DNA of 11,383 bases from Ruthenibacterium avium (GTDB taxonomy: Bacteria > Bacillota > Clostridia > Oscillospirales > Ruminococcaceae), in assembly GCA_019118905.1 (NCBI GenBank), contig DWYA01000066.1:1-11383 (forward strand), written 5' to 3'. Below the pieces are notes generated by a model, which had not been told where the DNA came from, ran no database searches, and was given only the letters and a program-made list of their open reading frames with translations. Of the stretch, positions 1 to 6,797 are shown in pieces; the stretch's first letter is position 1, and every line of letters begins with the position of its first letter. The position numbers and the translations under genes were made by a program.

Positions 1-189
1 GAGCACTGTAATGCCATCCACTTTGGGCATCATAATATCTAAAATCATACCGTCATAATTATCGGCCTCCAAATATTCCAGCGCGGTTTGACCATCATAA
101 ACCACGTCTACGGAATAATGGTTTCGTTCCAAGATTGCTTTCAGCGCCTTGGAAAGTGCTTGTTCATCCTCCGCCAATAGAAGTCTCAC
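1..189 (-). CDS. Response regulator, receiver domain (partial, 3' end beyond window)
   Basis: This is the first 63 codons of a two-component response regulator, running off the left edge. The visible part is a CheY-like receiver domain: the acidic pocket is E7-D8 in the opening MRLLLAEDE, and the phospho-acceptor is D51 in the context ILDIMMPKVDG. That context is typical of OmpR/PhoB-type regulators, but the output domain is outside the window, so the subfamily is inferred. The start is a GTG at 189-187, preceded by AGGAG with 8 bases of spacing. An upstream ATG at 197-195 is in another frame. The gene is transcribed away from the ABC/MarR operon, in the same direction but from its own upstream region. 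A partner histidine kinase would be expected further left. Confidence is high for the family; the ligand or signal is unknown. Confidence 0.9.
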   Translation of the reverse strand, partial: MRLLLAEDEQALSKALKAILERNHYSVDVVYDGQTALEYLEADNYDGMILDIMMPKVDGITVL

Positions 190-241
190 GCTTCATTCTC
201 CTCTCTGTTTCAGCAAGTGACTTTCAAAGCAAAAGGCTTGC

Positions 242-335
242 TTGCAGCATTTTATTCTATCATATTCCCTCTACCTTAAATAAAAATAAAAATTTGCAGC
301 AGTTTCAAAAAATAGCAGCACAGAATTTTGCAGCA
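242..335. repeat. Four copies of TTGCAGCA-like octamer in the response regulator upstream region
   Basis: On the plus strand TTGCAGCA occurs at 242-249, 294-301 and 328-335, and TAGCAGCA at 313-320. All four are in the same orientation. Three sit just upstream of the A/T-rich stretch and one lies just downstream of the -10 box. Direct repeats near a promoter are the usual binding pattern for OmpR-type regulators, so autoregulation is a possible reading. The spacings (52, 19 and 15 bases) are irregular, however. Confidence 0.4.
259..264 (-). promoter_or_regulatory. Probable -10 box for the response regulator gene
   Basis: On the minus strand TATGAT lies about 70 bases before the GTG start. 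Upstream of it is a T/A-rich stretch (about 277-294) that could serve as a poor -35 region or UP element. No good -35 hexamer is present at 17 bp, so the promoter may need an activator. The -10 lies inside a 15-base string that recurs before the gtrA-like gene. Confidence 0.45.
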
Positions 336-360
336 CTTTGGCTGCACCTTCCCACAGCGA

Positions 361-410
361 ATGAAGCGCGGAACAGCCGCCCTCAAAAGCAGCTGATTTC
401 CGCGCTTCAT
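361..410. repeat. Inverted repeat with 13-bp perfect arms
   Basis: ATGAAGCGCGGAA at 361-373 is exactly complementary to TTCCGCGCTTCAT at 398-410. A further four pairs (374-377 with 392-395) form past a two-base bulge. It lies about 70 bases after the MarR stop codon in the direction of transcription. No T-run follows on either strand, so it is not a canonical intrinsic terminator. It may act as a mRNA 3' end stabiliser, a weak terminator or a protein site. Confidence 0.6.
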
Positions 411-479
411 GATACATTGATTTTGCACCGCTTCGTTGAAAAGCAACAGCGCTCTAAAAGAGCATAACCTACCTTGAGA

Positions 480-977
480 TCAATTTGCTTTTTCGGTTGC
501 CTCTTCTTTCTGGTTTTCCGCAAGCGTGCGCGTGAGAGCTTCCGCCTCTTCCAAATTATTTTCTATTTGGCCTAAGACTTTTAATGTTTGCTCTATCTCT
601 TGCTGCGAAAGCCCTTTGCAAATTGCGTCATCAACCGCTTCAAACCCCTCCAAAACCTCTTTGGCTTTTTCGCGCCCCTGCTCGGTTAAAACAATGTGGT
701 AGGAACGGCGGCAGCCGGGCTTTGCTTCACGCCGCAAAAGACCAGCTTGCGTTAAACGGTCCAGTGTGCGCGACATGGTAGCCGCGTCTAAATAACATGC
801 ATCCGCAAGCTCACGCTGTGTCATGGGTTCACGGTGATACAGGTGGTATAATACGCGCGGTTGCCCTTGCCCAACCGTTAAGCCCAATTTTAAAAAATAG
901 GGCTTTATCATTTTGCGTCTGGCATTTTCCACGGCGTACATCATTTCCCGCATTTGATTTTTTTTCAATCTGCTCAC
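480..977 (-). CDS. MarR-family transcriptional regulator
   Basis: This is a 165-residue winged-helix regulator. The core runs from a dimerisation helix (about 8-30) through the helix-turn-helix (about 53-80: MTQRELADA, then DAATMSRTLDRLTQAGLL) to the wing (about 83-101: RREAKPGCRRSYHIVLTEQG). A long acidic C-terminal helix follows. MarR proteins are dimeric repressors that release DNA on binding small ligands or on oxidation; cysteines here are at 61, 89 and 120. The gene is the last of the operon and overlaps the stop of the preceding ABC gene (GTGA). The GGAG before the GTG is directly adjacent to it, which is too close for good initiation. The same GGAG is 8 bases before an in-frame TTG at 968-966, so the true start may be codon 4. 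It most likely represses its own operon through the palindrome at 4631-4662 (inference). Confidence 0.92.
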   Translation of the reverse strand: MSRLKKNQMREMMYAVENARRKMIKPYFLKLGLTVGQGQPRVLYHLYHREPMTQRELADACYLDAATMSRTLDRLTQAGLLRREAKPGCRRSYHIVLTEQGREKAKEVLEGFEAVDDAICKGLSQQEIEQTLKVLGQIENNLEEAEALTRTLAENQKEEATEKAN

Positions 978-2818
978 TCCAATTCAAACTGCCCGGTATA
1001 AAGCTTGTAATACCTTCCCTGTTGTGCAATCAGTTCCTCATGACTTCCCCGTTCCATAATCTGCCCTTTTTCCAACACCATAATCGCCTTTGCATTGCGA
1101 ATGGTAGACAAGCGGTGGGCAATGACCAGCACCGTTCGGCCCTCCATCAAAACATCCATCGCCTTTTCAATCAGGCGTTCCGTTCGAGTATCCACCGAGC
1201 TTGTCGCTTCGTCCAAAATCAGCACCGGCGGGTGGGCGATGGCCGCGCGCGCGATGGCTAAAAGCTGCCGCTGTCCCTGCGACAGGTTGCCGCCGTCCGA
1301 TTCTACCACCGTATCATAGCCCTTAGGCAGTCTGCGAATAAAGGAATCGGCGTTTGCCGTCTTTGCTGCGGCTTCAATTTCCTCGCGGGTGGCATTCAAT
1401 CGCCCATAGCGAATATTATCGGCAATCGTGCCGGTAAATAAATGGGTATCCTGAATCACCATAGAAAACGACCGGCGCAAATCCGCTTTGCAAATATCGC
1501 GGATGTCAATCCCATCGTAGGTAATGCGCCCGTGTTCAATTTCGTAAAAACGGCCCAGCAAGTTGATGATGGTTGTTTTTCCGGCGCCCGTGGAACCGAC
1601 AAACGCAATTTTTTGCCCGCATTTTGCATACATGCTGACATCTTTTAAAATGGGTTTCCCCGGCAGATAGCCAAAATCCACATGTTCGAAGCGCACTTCC
1701 CCGCGCACGGGAACCAGCGTTGTTTTCCCTTCGCCGGGAATTTTCCAAGCCCATTGGCCTGTCAGCTCTTTGCTTTCCGTCCATGCTCCATCCGGCCGCT
1801 GCTGGGCAAGGCAAAGGGTTACTTTCCCTTCGTCGGGCTCCGGCTCGGCATCCATCATAGCAAAAATGCGTTCGGCACCAGCCAGCGCCGCTAAAAGAAA
1901 GTTGATTTGCTGGGTGAATTGGTTCAGCGGCAGCGCACTTTGACGTACATAAACAAGGTAAGACGCCAAACTGCCAAGGTCGAACCAGCCCCAAATGGCA
2001 AACAATCCGCCAACACAAGCCGAAACGGCATAGTTGACGTAAGAGAGGCTGACAATGGCGGGAACCATCAGCCCCGAATGGGTCAAGGCATTGCAGGCCG
2101 ATGCACGCAGCGCCTCATTTTTCTTGGAAAACAGGGCAAAATTCTGCTTTTCATGGTTGAAAATCTTCTCTACTTTTTGCCCGCTGACCATTTCCTCGAT
2201 AAAACCGTTTAAACCCGCCAGCTCTTCCTGCTGCTGCCGAAAATAGCGGCGGCTCTTTTTTCCGTTTTGCCGAATCAGCAGGAACATCAGCGCCAAGAAC
2301 GCCACCACAATCATGGAAAGCGGTATATTAAGCACCATCATCATGGTAATGGTTCCCACCAGCGTAAAAAAGCTTTGAATAATCATCGCAAAGCTGTTGT
2401 TCAGCGCTTCTTGCAAAGTATCCACGTCATTAGTAAAGTGGCTCATCAAATCGCCATGCGTGTGGGCGTCAAAGTAAGTCAGCGGCAGCTTTTGCGTATG
2501 GCGGAACAAATCGCTGCGGATTCTGCCGACAATTTTCTGGGCAACATGTACCATCAGTTGGGAATAGCCCAAGGTGGCCGCCGCCCCCAGCAAATACATC
2601 AGCCCCATCGACACAAGCGCCCCTGCCAGCCCTTTCATATCGCCCGGCAGGATATAGCGGTTGATTAACGGCTTAAAAAGGTAAGTACCCATAATGTTTG
2701 CCCCGGCGCTGACGATGACCAGAATGGCAACCAGCAGCATCGTCCATTTATAAGCACCCATATAAAGCAGCACACGCTGCAAGGCACGCCGGGTATCTTG
2801 CGGTCTTTTACTTTTCAT
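974..2818 (-). CDS. ABC exporter half-transporter with canonical ATPase site (second subunit of heterodimer)
   Basis: The 614-residue protein has an N-terminal six-helix type I exporter domain (about 25-320) fused to a nucleotide-binding domain (about 373-614). Visible motifs are Walker A GSTGAGKT (408-415), Q-loop Q456, signature LSQGQ (512-516, variant), Walker B VLILDE with catalytic E537, and switch histidine H568. Between the domains is an extra stretch of about 45 residues (326-370, including WAW). From memory this recurs in Clostridia relatives of the family, but I could not check it. The ATG overlaps the previous gene's stop (ATGA), and GGAGGT sits 8 bases before it. Its Walker motifs would pair with the partner's intact VSGGQ to form the active ATP site. 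The likely role is multidrug or toxic-compound export at the cytoplasmic membrane; substrate unknown. Confidence 0.93.
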   Translation of the reverse strand: MKSKRPQDTRRALQRVLLYMGAYKWTMLLVAILVIVSAGANIMGTYLFKPLINRYILPGDMKGLAGALVSMGLMYLLGAAATLGYSQLMVHVAQKIVGRIRSDLFRHTQKLPLTYFDAHTHGDLMSHFTNDVDTLQEALNNSFAMIIQSFFTLVGTITMMMVLNIPLSMIVVAFLALMFLLIRQNGKKSRRYFRQQQEELAGLNGFIEEMVSGQKVEKIFNHEKQNFALFSKKNEALRASACNALTHSGLMVPAIVSLSYVNYAVSACVGGLFAIWGWFDLGSLASYLVYVRQSALPLNQFTQQINFLLAALAGAERIFAMMDAEPEPDEGKVTLCLAQQRPDGAWTESKELTGQWAWKIPGEGKTTLVPVRGEVRFEHVDFGYLPGKPILKDVSMYAKCGQKIAFVGSTGAGKTTIINLLGRFYEIEHGRITYDGIDIRDICKADLRRSFSMVIQDTHLFTGTIADNIRYGRLNATREEIEAAAKTANADSFIRRLPKGYDTVVESDGGNLSQGQRQLLAIARAAIAHPPVLILDEATSSVDTRTERLIEKAMDVLMEGRTVLVIAHRLSTIRNAKAIMVLEKGQIMERGSHEELIAQQGRYYKLYTGQFELE

Positions 2819-4545
2819 TGTTCAAGACCTCCCTGCTTTTGCGATTCACAAATTTCACGGTAGACCTCGCAATGCGCCAAAAGCTGCTCGTGCGTTCCCA
2901 CGGCATCTACAACGCCGTCTGCCATTACCACAATTTGATCTGCCTTCTGCACGGAGGAAACCCGCTGTGCAATAATAATTTTTGTCATATCGGGCAGTTC
3001 TTCCTGCATCCGGCGCTGAATCACAGCTTCTGTCATGGTATCCACTGCACTGGTCGAATCGTCCAAAATTAAAATTTTAGGCCGTTTCAACAATGCGCGG
3101 GCAATACAAAGGCGCTGTTTTTGGCCGCCGGAGACATTCACGCCGCCTTGATCCAAAAACGTGTCCAGCCCCTTGGGCAAACGGTCTAAAAATTCATCCA
3201 CCCCGGCAATCCTGCACGCCCACAAGATTTCCTCGTCGGTGGCATTCTCACAGCCCCATTGCAGATTTTCACGAACGGTGCCCGTAAACAAGAGATTTTT
3301 TTGCAGCACCATACCGATGGCATCACGCAAATGGGCCTGGCTGTATTCTTTCACAGAAACCCCATCTACAAACACATCGCCTTTGGTTGCTTCATACAAA
3401 CGAGGAATGAGCTGTACCAGCGTCGACTTTGAACTGCCCGTTTGGCCGATAATGCCCACAGTCTGGCCGGCGGGAATATGCAAATTCACATCTTTCAGCA
3501 CATATTCCTGCGCTCCCGACTCATATTTAAACCAAACGCCGCGAAACTCCACTTCGCCATGCAAAACGCGCTGCTTGCTTGTTTGCGGGTCTTGAATATC
3601 AGGCGTTTCGTCCAGCACCTCACAAACGCGCACCGCCGATGCAACAGAACGCGAAAGCATCATAAAGACGGACGAAATCATCATCAATGAATTGAGAATT
3701 TGCAGAACATAGCTTAAAAAACTGGTCAGCTCACCGATTTGCATTTGGCCGCTTTGAATCAAATTGCCGCCGAACCACAAAATACCCAGTATGGTTGCAT
3801 ACATCACCAGCTGCAAGGCAGGCATATTGAGTGCCGACAGGCGAAACGCCTTTTCGGAGCGTGTTAAAAGTTCATGATTTCCCTGCTCAAATTTCTCCTG
3901 CTCATACTCTCCGCGGACATAGGCTTTTACCACGCGAATCGCCGCCAGATTTTCGCGGATCACGCGGTTTACCAAGTCGATTGCCGTTTGCATCTTACTA
4001 TACAAAGGACGCACACGGACAATGATGGAAAACAGCAGCACCGCTAAAATAGGAAGCGCAACAAAGAAAACAAACGCCAGCTTGCCGTTGATATGAAATG
4101 CAACGCCCGTTGCCACTACAATCATCACCGGGCCTCGCACCGCAGGACGTATGCCGGAGGAAAATGTGTTTTGAATGTTGGCAATATCCCCCGTCATTCT
4201 TGTAATCAAAGACGGAACGCGAAAGCGGTCAATATTGGAAAATGAAAACGCCTGCAATTTTTGGTACTGTTCTTGACGCAGCTGTGCGCCGAGGCCCTGC
4301 CCGGCACGCGCACTGAACCATGCACTGGCCACACCAAGCACAAGGGCGCACAGCGCAAACACCAACATCACCGCGCCTTTTTGCAGAATATAGGCAATAT
4401 CACCGCGCACTACGCCGTAGTCTACCATATCTGCCATTACCATGGGAACAAGCAGCTCGCAGATCGCTTCTGCCATCACACAGGCTACCGCGGCCCAGCC
4501 ATACGCCCTCCACTTGCCCATATAGTTATAAATTCTCCCTATCAC
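2815..4545 (-). CDS. ABC exporter half-transporter with degenerate ATPase site (first subunit of heterodimer)
   Basis: The 576-residue protein has six predicted membrane helices in about 1-300 and a nucleotide-binding domain at about 330-576. The nucleotide site departs from consensus in three places. Walker A is GQTGSSKS (367-374, Ser for the third Gly). Walker B is ILILDD (491-496), so D496 replaces the catalytic Glu. The switch residue is Q527 in place of His. The signature VSGGQ (471-475) and Q-loop Q415 are intact. This is the pattern of the non-catalytic partner in heterodimeric exporters such as TM287/288 and BmrCD, not of decay. It is the first gene of the operon. The start is GTG at 4545-4543 with AGGG six bases upstream. 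An ATG at codon 9 (4521-4519) is the alternative start. Confidence 0.93.
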   Translation of the reverse strand: MIGRIYNYMGKWRAYGWAAVACVMAEAICELLVPMVMADMVDYGVVRGDIAYILQKGAVMLVFALCALVLGVASAWFSARAGQGLGAQLRQEQYQKLQAFSFSNIDRFRVPSLITRMTGDIANIQNTFSSGIRPAVRGPVMIVVATGVAFHINGKLAFVFFVALPILAVLLFSIIVRVRPLYSKMQTAIDLVNRVIRENLAAIRVVKAYVRGEYEQEKFEQGNHELLTRSEKAFRLSALNMPALQLVMYATILGILWFGGNLIQSGQMQIGELTSFLSYVLQILNSLMMISSVFMMLSRSVASAVRVCEVLDETPDIQDPQTSKQRVLHGEVEFRGVWFKYESGAQEYVLKDVNLHIPAGQTVGIIGQTGSSKSTLVQLIPRLYEATKGDVFVDGVSVKEYSQAHLRDAIGMVLQKNLLFTGTVRENLQWGCENATDEEILWACRIAGVDEFLDRLPKGLDTFLDQGGVNVSGGQKQRLCIARALLKRPKILILDDSTSAVDTMTEAVIQRRMQEELPDMTKIIIAQRVSSVQKADQIVVMADGVVDAVGTHEQLLAHCEVYREICESQKQGGLEQ

Positions 4546-4630
4546 CTTTCCCTAACACCCACCTATTACAAATTTCTTTCCAAACAACAGCGCCGCATAT
4601 ACGCTGCGCCCATTTTTTAATTTGCACCAA

Positions 4631-4662
4631 GATGCAATAATTGTTCTTACAATTATTGTATC
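4631..4662. promoter_or_regulatory. Probable MarR operator (32-bp palindrome over -10 and start site)
   Basis: GATGCAATAATTGT (4631-4644) is followed by TCTT and then ACAATTATTGTATC (4649-4662). The arms are complementary over 14 positions with one mismatch (4634 against 4659). The inner 10 pairs are perfect. It covers the -10 box and predicted start of an operon that ends in a MarR gene, which is the classic arrangement for autorepression. It is an operator-like site rather than a terminator because no T-run follows and it lies at the start site. Binding is inferred. Confidence 0.75.
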
Positions 4663-4683
4663 TCGATTGGTTGATTCTGTCAA
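4655..4683 (-). promoter_or_regulatory. Promoter of the ABC-ABC-MarR operon
   Basis: On the minus strand a perfect -35 TTGACA (4683-4678) is separated by 17 bases from TACAAT (4660-4655), which matches the sigma-A consensus at 11 of 12 positions. Initiation would fall near 4648, giving a leader of about 100 bases. The -10 hexamer lies inside the palindrome at 4631-4662. Confidence 0.85.
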
Positions 4684-4731
4684 CGGGCTGTAAGATTTTA
4701 AAAAGCTGACAGCAGACAAAAAACATCCGAC

Positions 4732-4768
4732 TTTTTTCCAAGTTTTTGAATCATTTCTCTATTTTTTT
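4732..4768. promoter_or_regulatory. Helically phased T-tracts (possible bent DNA / UP region)
   Basis: T-runs of 6, 5, 3 and 7 bases lie at 4732-4737, 4743-4747, 4754-4756 and 4762-4768. Their centres are near 4734.5, 4745, 4755 and 4765, about one helical turn apart. They lie just upstream of the -35 box of the manA-ROK promoter, where curved or A/T-rich DNA commonly stimulates RNA polymerase. Confidence 0.45.
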
Positions 4769-4778
4769 GAAAATGGTA

Positions 4779-4807
4779 TTGAACGGATTTTCAGATTTGT
4801 CTATAAT
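4779..4807 (+). promoter_or_regulatory. Promoter of the manA-ROK fusion gene
   Basis: TTGAAC (4779-4784), a 17-base spacer and a perfect TATAAT (4802-4807) precede the gene. Transcription would begin near 4814, leaving a leader of about 60 bases. That leader has a small inverted repeat, TGTGC/GCACA (4831-4835 with 4841-4845). The ribosome site AGGAG (4864-4868) is 7 bases before the ATG at 4876. A two-codon ATG-GTA-TGA frame at 4871-4879 overlaps this start but is too near the ribosome site to be used efficiently. Confidence 0.85.
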
Positions 4808-4875
4808 AAAAACACAGCTTTAAATGGTGTTGTGCATTGCGCACAGCCAAGTAAACGGCAAAGAGGAGAGATGGT

Positions 4876-6750
4876 ATGATTTTTAAACTGACCCCCGCCT
4901 GCAAAGACTATCTGTGGGGCGGAAATACGCTGAAACAAGCGTATGGCAAAGCATATGACGGAGAGGTTTTGGCGGAAACGTGGGAACTGAGCTGTCATCC
5001 CGACGGCCCCAGTGTGATTTGCGGCGGCACGCAGGACGGCAAAACCTTGGCCGATTATTTATCACAGCATCCTGAAGCATTGGGAAGCGCTCCCGCTCGT
5101 TTTGAGGAGTTCCCTATTTTGATTAAACTGATTGATGCAGCGAAAGATCTTTCCATCCAAGTGCATCCCGACAACGCTTATGCGAAAGAGCACGAGAATC
5201 AATACGGAAAAACGGAAATGTGGTATGTTGTGGAAGCACAGCCGGGCGCCGGTTTGTACTACGGCTTTGAACACGAGATTTCCGCCGAAGAATTCCGCCG
5301 TGCCATTGAGGAAAACACCCTTTGTGACAAGCTGCACCGTGTGGATGTAAAGCCGGGCGATGTCTTTTTCATTGAAGCCGGCACCATTCACGCCATTGGA
5401 GCAGGCCTTGTCATTGCCGAAATTCAGCAATCCAGCAACGTGACCTACCGCGTATATGACTATGGCAGAAAAGGCGCGGACGGAAAACCGCGTGAACTGC
5501 ATGTAGAAAAGGCATGTGAGGTAACTTCCCTGCGCCCCGCTAAAAACGATTACGACTTCGGCACACATCTCGGAAAGTGCAAATACTTTACGGTAGACCG
5601 CATGGAAATTTCCGGCGAGACCACGCTCGAAACAGACGGCACTTCCTTCCACTCTTTGCTGTTCCTGTCGGGCGAAGCACAGGTAAAAAGCGGCAGTGAA
5701 TGTGTTGAGGCTAAAAAGGGCGACAGCATTTTCATCGGCGCCGATACGGGCAAGTACACTGTCACCGGAAATGCCGTAGCCGTGTTCACCCGTTTGGAGC
5801 GTCAGCGCTACCGCATCGGCATTGACCTGGGCGGAACGGGCATTAAGGCCGGTGTCGTAGACGAGAGCAACGAGATTGTCGGCATTGCAAAACGCAAAAC
5901 ACTTGCGGGCAGACCTTGGGAAGAAATTGCAAAAGATATGGCTATGGCAGCGCTGGACGCCATGCAGCAAGCCGGAATTACCGCCGAGGAATGCATTTCT
6001 GTCGGCATTGGCAGCCCCGGAACCATCGACCCGCAAAACGGCGTTGTCGTTTATTCCAACAACTTGGACTGGAATTATGTACCGCTGGCCGATGAAATTA
6101 AAAAGTACATTCCCCTGCCCGTGTTTATCTCCAATGACGCCAACTGTGCCGCGCTGGGAGAAGTTGTAGCAGGAACGGCACGCGGCTGTCAAAACGCCGT
6201 GCTGCTTACATTGGGTACGGGCGTCGGCGGCGGCGTTATCTTAGACGGCAAAGTGATGGAGGGCGGCGTTGGCGGCGCAGAGCTGGGCCACACCACCTTG
6301 ATTGCGGGCGGCGAGCTTTGCACCTGCGGCAGACGCGGCTGCATTGAGTGTTACGGCAGCGCCACCGGACTGATTCGAGAAGCGAACCGCGCTGCGGACG
6401 CGCACCCGGATTCTCTGCTGGCCTCGATGCGTGCCAAAGAGGGCGAAATGAATGGTTTGATTGCCTTTGAAGCCATGAAACAGGGCGACGAAGTTGCCAA
6501 AGCCGTGATTGACCAATATATTGAATGGGTGAGCGAGATGGTGACAAACTTTGTCAACATCTTCCGTCCTGAGATGGTTTTGCTGTCCGGCGGCATTTGC
6601 GGACAGGGCCGCGTTTTGACCGACCCGGTGAACGCTTACGTGGAAAAATACGCCTTCGCCGGAAAACGAATTTTTATTCCGCCTGTTATGACCGCGAAGC
6701 TCGGCAATGATGCCGGTATCATCGGTGCAGCAAATCTGGGCCAAGTATAA
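4876..6750 (+). CDS. manA: Fused class I mannose-6-phosphate isomerase / ROK-family sugar kinase
   Basis: This is one uninterrupted 624-codon ORF carrying two complete enzymes. Residues 1 to about 305 are a short Firmicutes-type ManA (mannose-6-P to fructose-6-P). The zinc ligands Q95 and H97 (IQVHPDN), E114 (KTEMW) and H172 (GTIHAIG) are present, and so is active-site R192. Residues about 312-624 are a ROK kinase, with phosphate loop DLGGTGIK (317-324), catalytic base D421 (SNDANCAALGE) and zinc motif H472 plus CTCGRRGCIEC (482-492). The zinc motif is the glucokinase type, not the CPYHG form of ROK fructokinases, so glucose and/or mannose are the likely substrates (inference). Only about 7 residues link the domains. 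No SD-preceded start lies at the junction, so separate translation is unlikely. Both parts match normal family lengths. Such a protein could take mannose to fructose-6-P within one chain. Confidence 0.93.
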   Translation: MIFKLTPACKDYLWGGNTLKQAYGKAYDGEVLAETWELSCHPDGPSVICGGTQDGKTLADYLSQHPEALGSAPARFEEFPILIKLIDAAKDLSIQVHPDNAYAKEHENQYGKTEMWYVVEAQPGAGLYYGFEHEISAEEFRRAIEENTLCDKLHRVDVKPGDVFFIEAGTIHAIGAGLVIAEIQQSSNVTYRVYDYGRKGADGKPRELHVEKACEVTSLRPAKNDYDFGTHLGKCKYFTVDRMEISGETTLETDGTSFHSLLFLSGEAQVKSGSECVEAKKGDSIFIGADTGKYTVTGNAVAVFTRLERQRYRIGIDLGGTGIKAGVVDESNEIVGIAKRKTLAGRPWEEIAKDMAMAALDAMQQAGITAEECISVGIGSPGTIDPQNGVVVYSNNLDWNYVPLADEIKKYIPLPVFISNDANCAALGEVVAGTARGCQNAVLLTLGTGVGGGVILDGKVMEGGVGGAELGHTTLIAGGELCTCGRRGCIECYGSATGLIREANRAADAHPDSLLASMRAKEGEMNGLIAFEAMKQGDEVAKAVIDQYIEWVSEMVTNFVNIFRPEMVLLSGGICGQGRVLTDPVNAYVEKYAFAGKRIFIPPVMTAKLGNDAGIIGAANLGQV

Positions 6751-6797
6751 GGCGCTTCTTTTGATTGGTCTTTTGCCGTAAATGGAATAAATAAAAG

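Larger units (their letters stand above)
190..479. other. Intergenic region between MarR and the response regulator
   Basis: The 290-base gap holds the perfect hairpin at 361-410, the TTGCAGCA repeats and the response-regulator promoter. It also holds small hairpins at 329-346 (TGCAGC/GCTGCA) and 451-463 (GCTCT/AGAGC), neither followed by a convincing T-run. I see no coding region in it. The 110-codon plus-strand frame that crosses it starts inside the response regulator gene and has no ribosome site. Confidence 0.6.
4546..4875. other. Divergent intergenic regulatory region
   Basis: The 330-base region separates the ABC operon from the manA-ROK gene. It holds both promoters, the MarR-type palindrome, and a T-tract-rich stretch between the two -35 boxes. 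The -35 boxes are about 95 bases apart, so the two promoters do not overlap and a repressor on the palindrome need not affect the plus-strand gene. I saw no catabolite-repression (cre) box that fits the consensus and no coding region. Confidence 0.7.

Noticed and set aside
135..467. 110-codon plus-strand frame at the left end
   Set aside because: It begins inside the response regulator gene on the other strand, spans its promoter and the hairpin, and has no ribosome site.
2815..4545. First ABC subunit as a decaying pseudogene because of altered Walker motifs
   Set aside because: The frame is intact and full length. The changed residues are exactly those altered in the non-catalytic partner of known heterodimeric exporters.
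4779..4860. Catabolite-repression (cre) site at the manA-ROK promoter
   Set aside because: No stretch fits the TGNAANCGNTNNCA pattern; TTGAACGGATTTTCA is only superficially similar and misplaces the central CG.
5062..6192. 376-codon open frame on the minus strand inside the manA-ROK gene
   Set aside because: It is antisense to a gene with full catalytic motifs, shows no recognisable domain, and is explained by codon bias of the sense strand keeping the opposite frame open.
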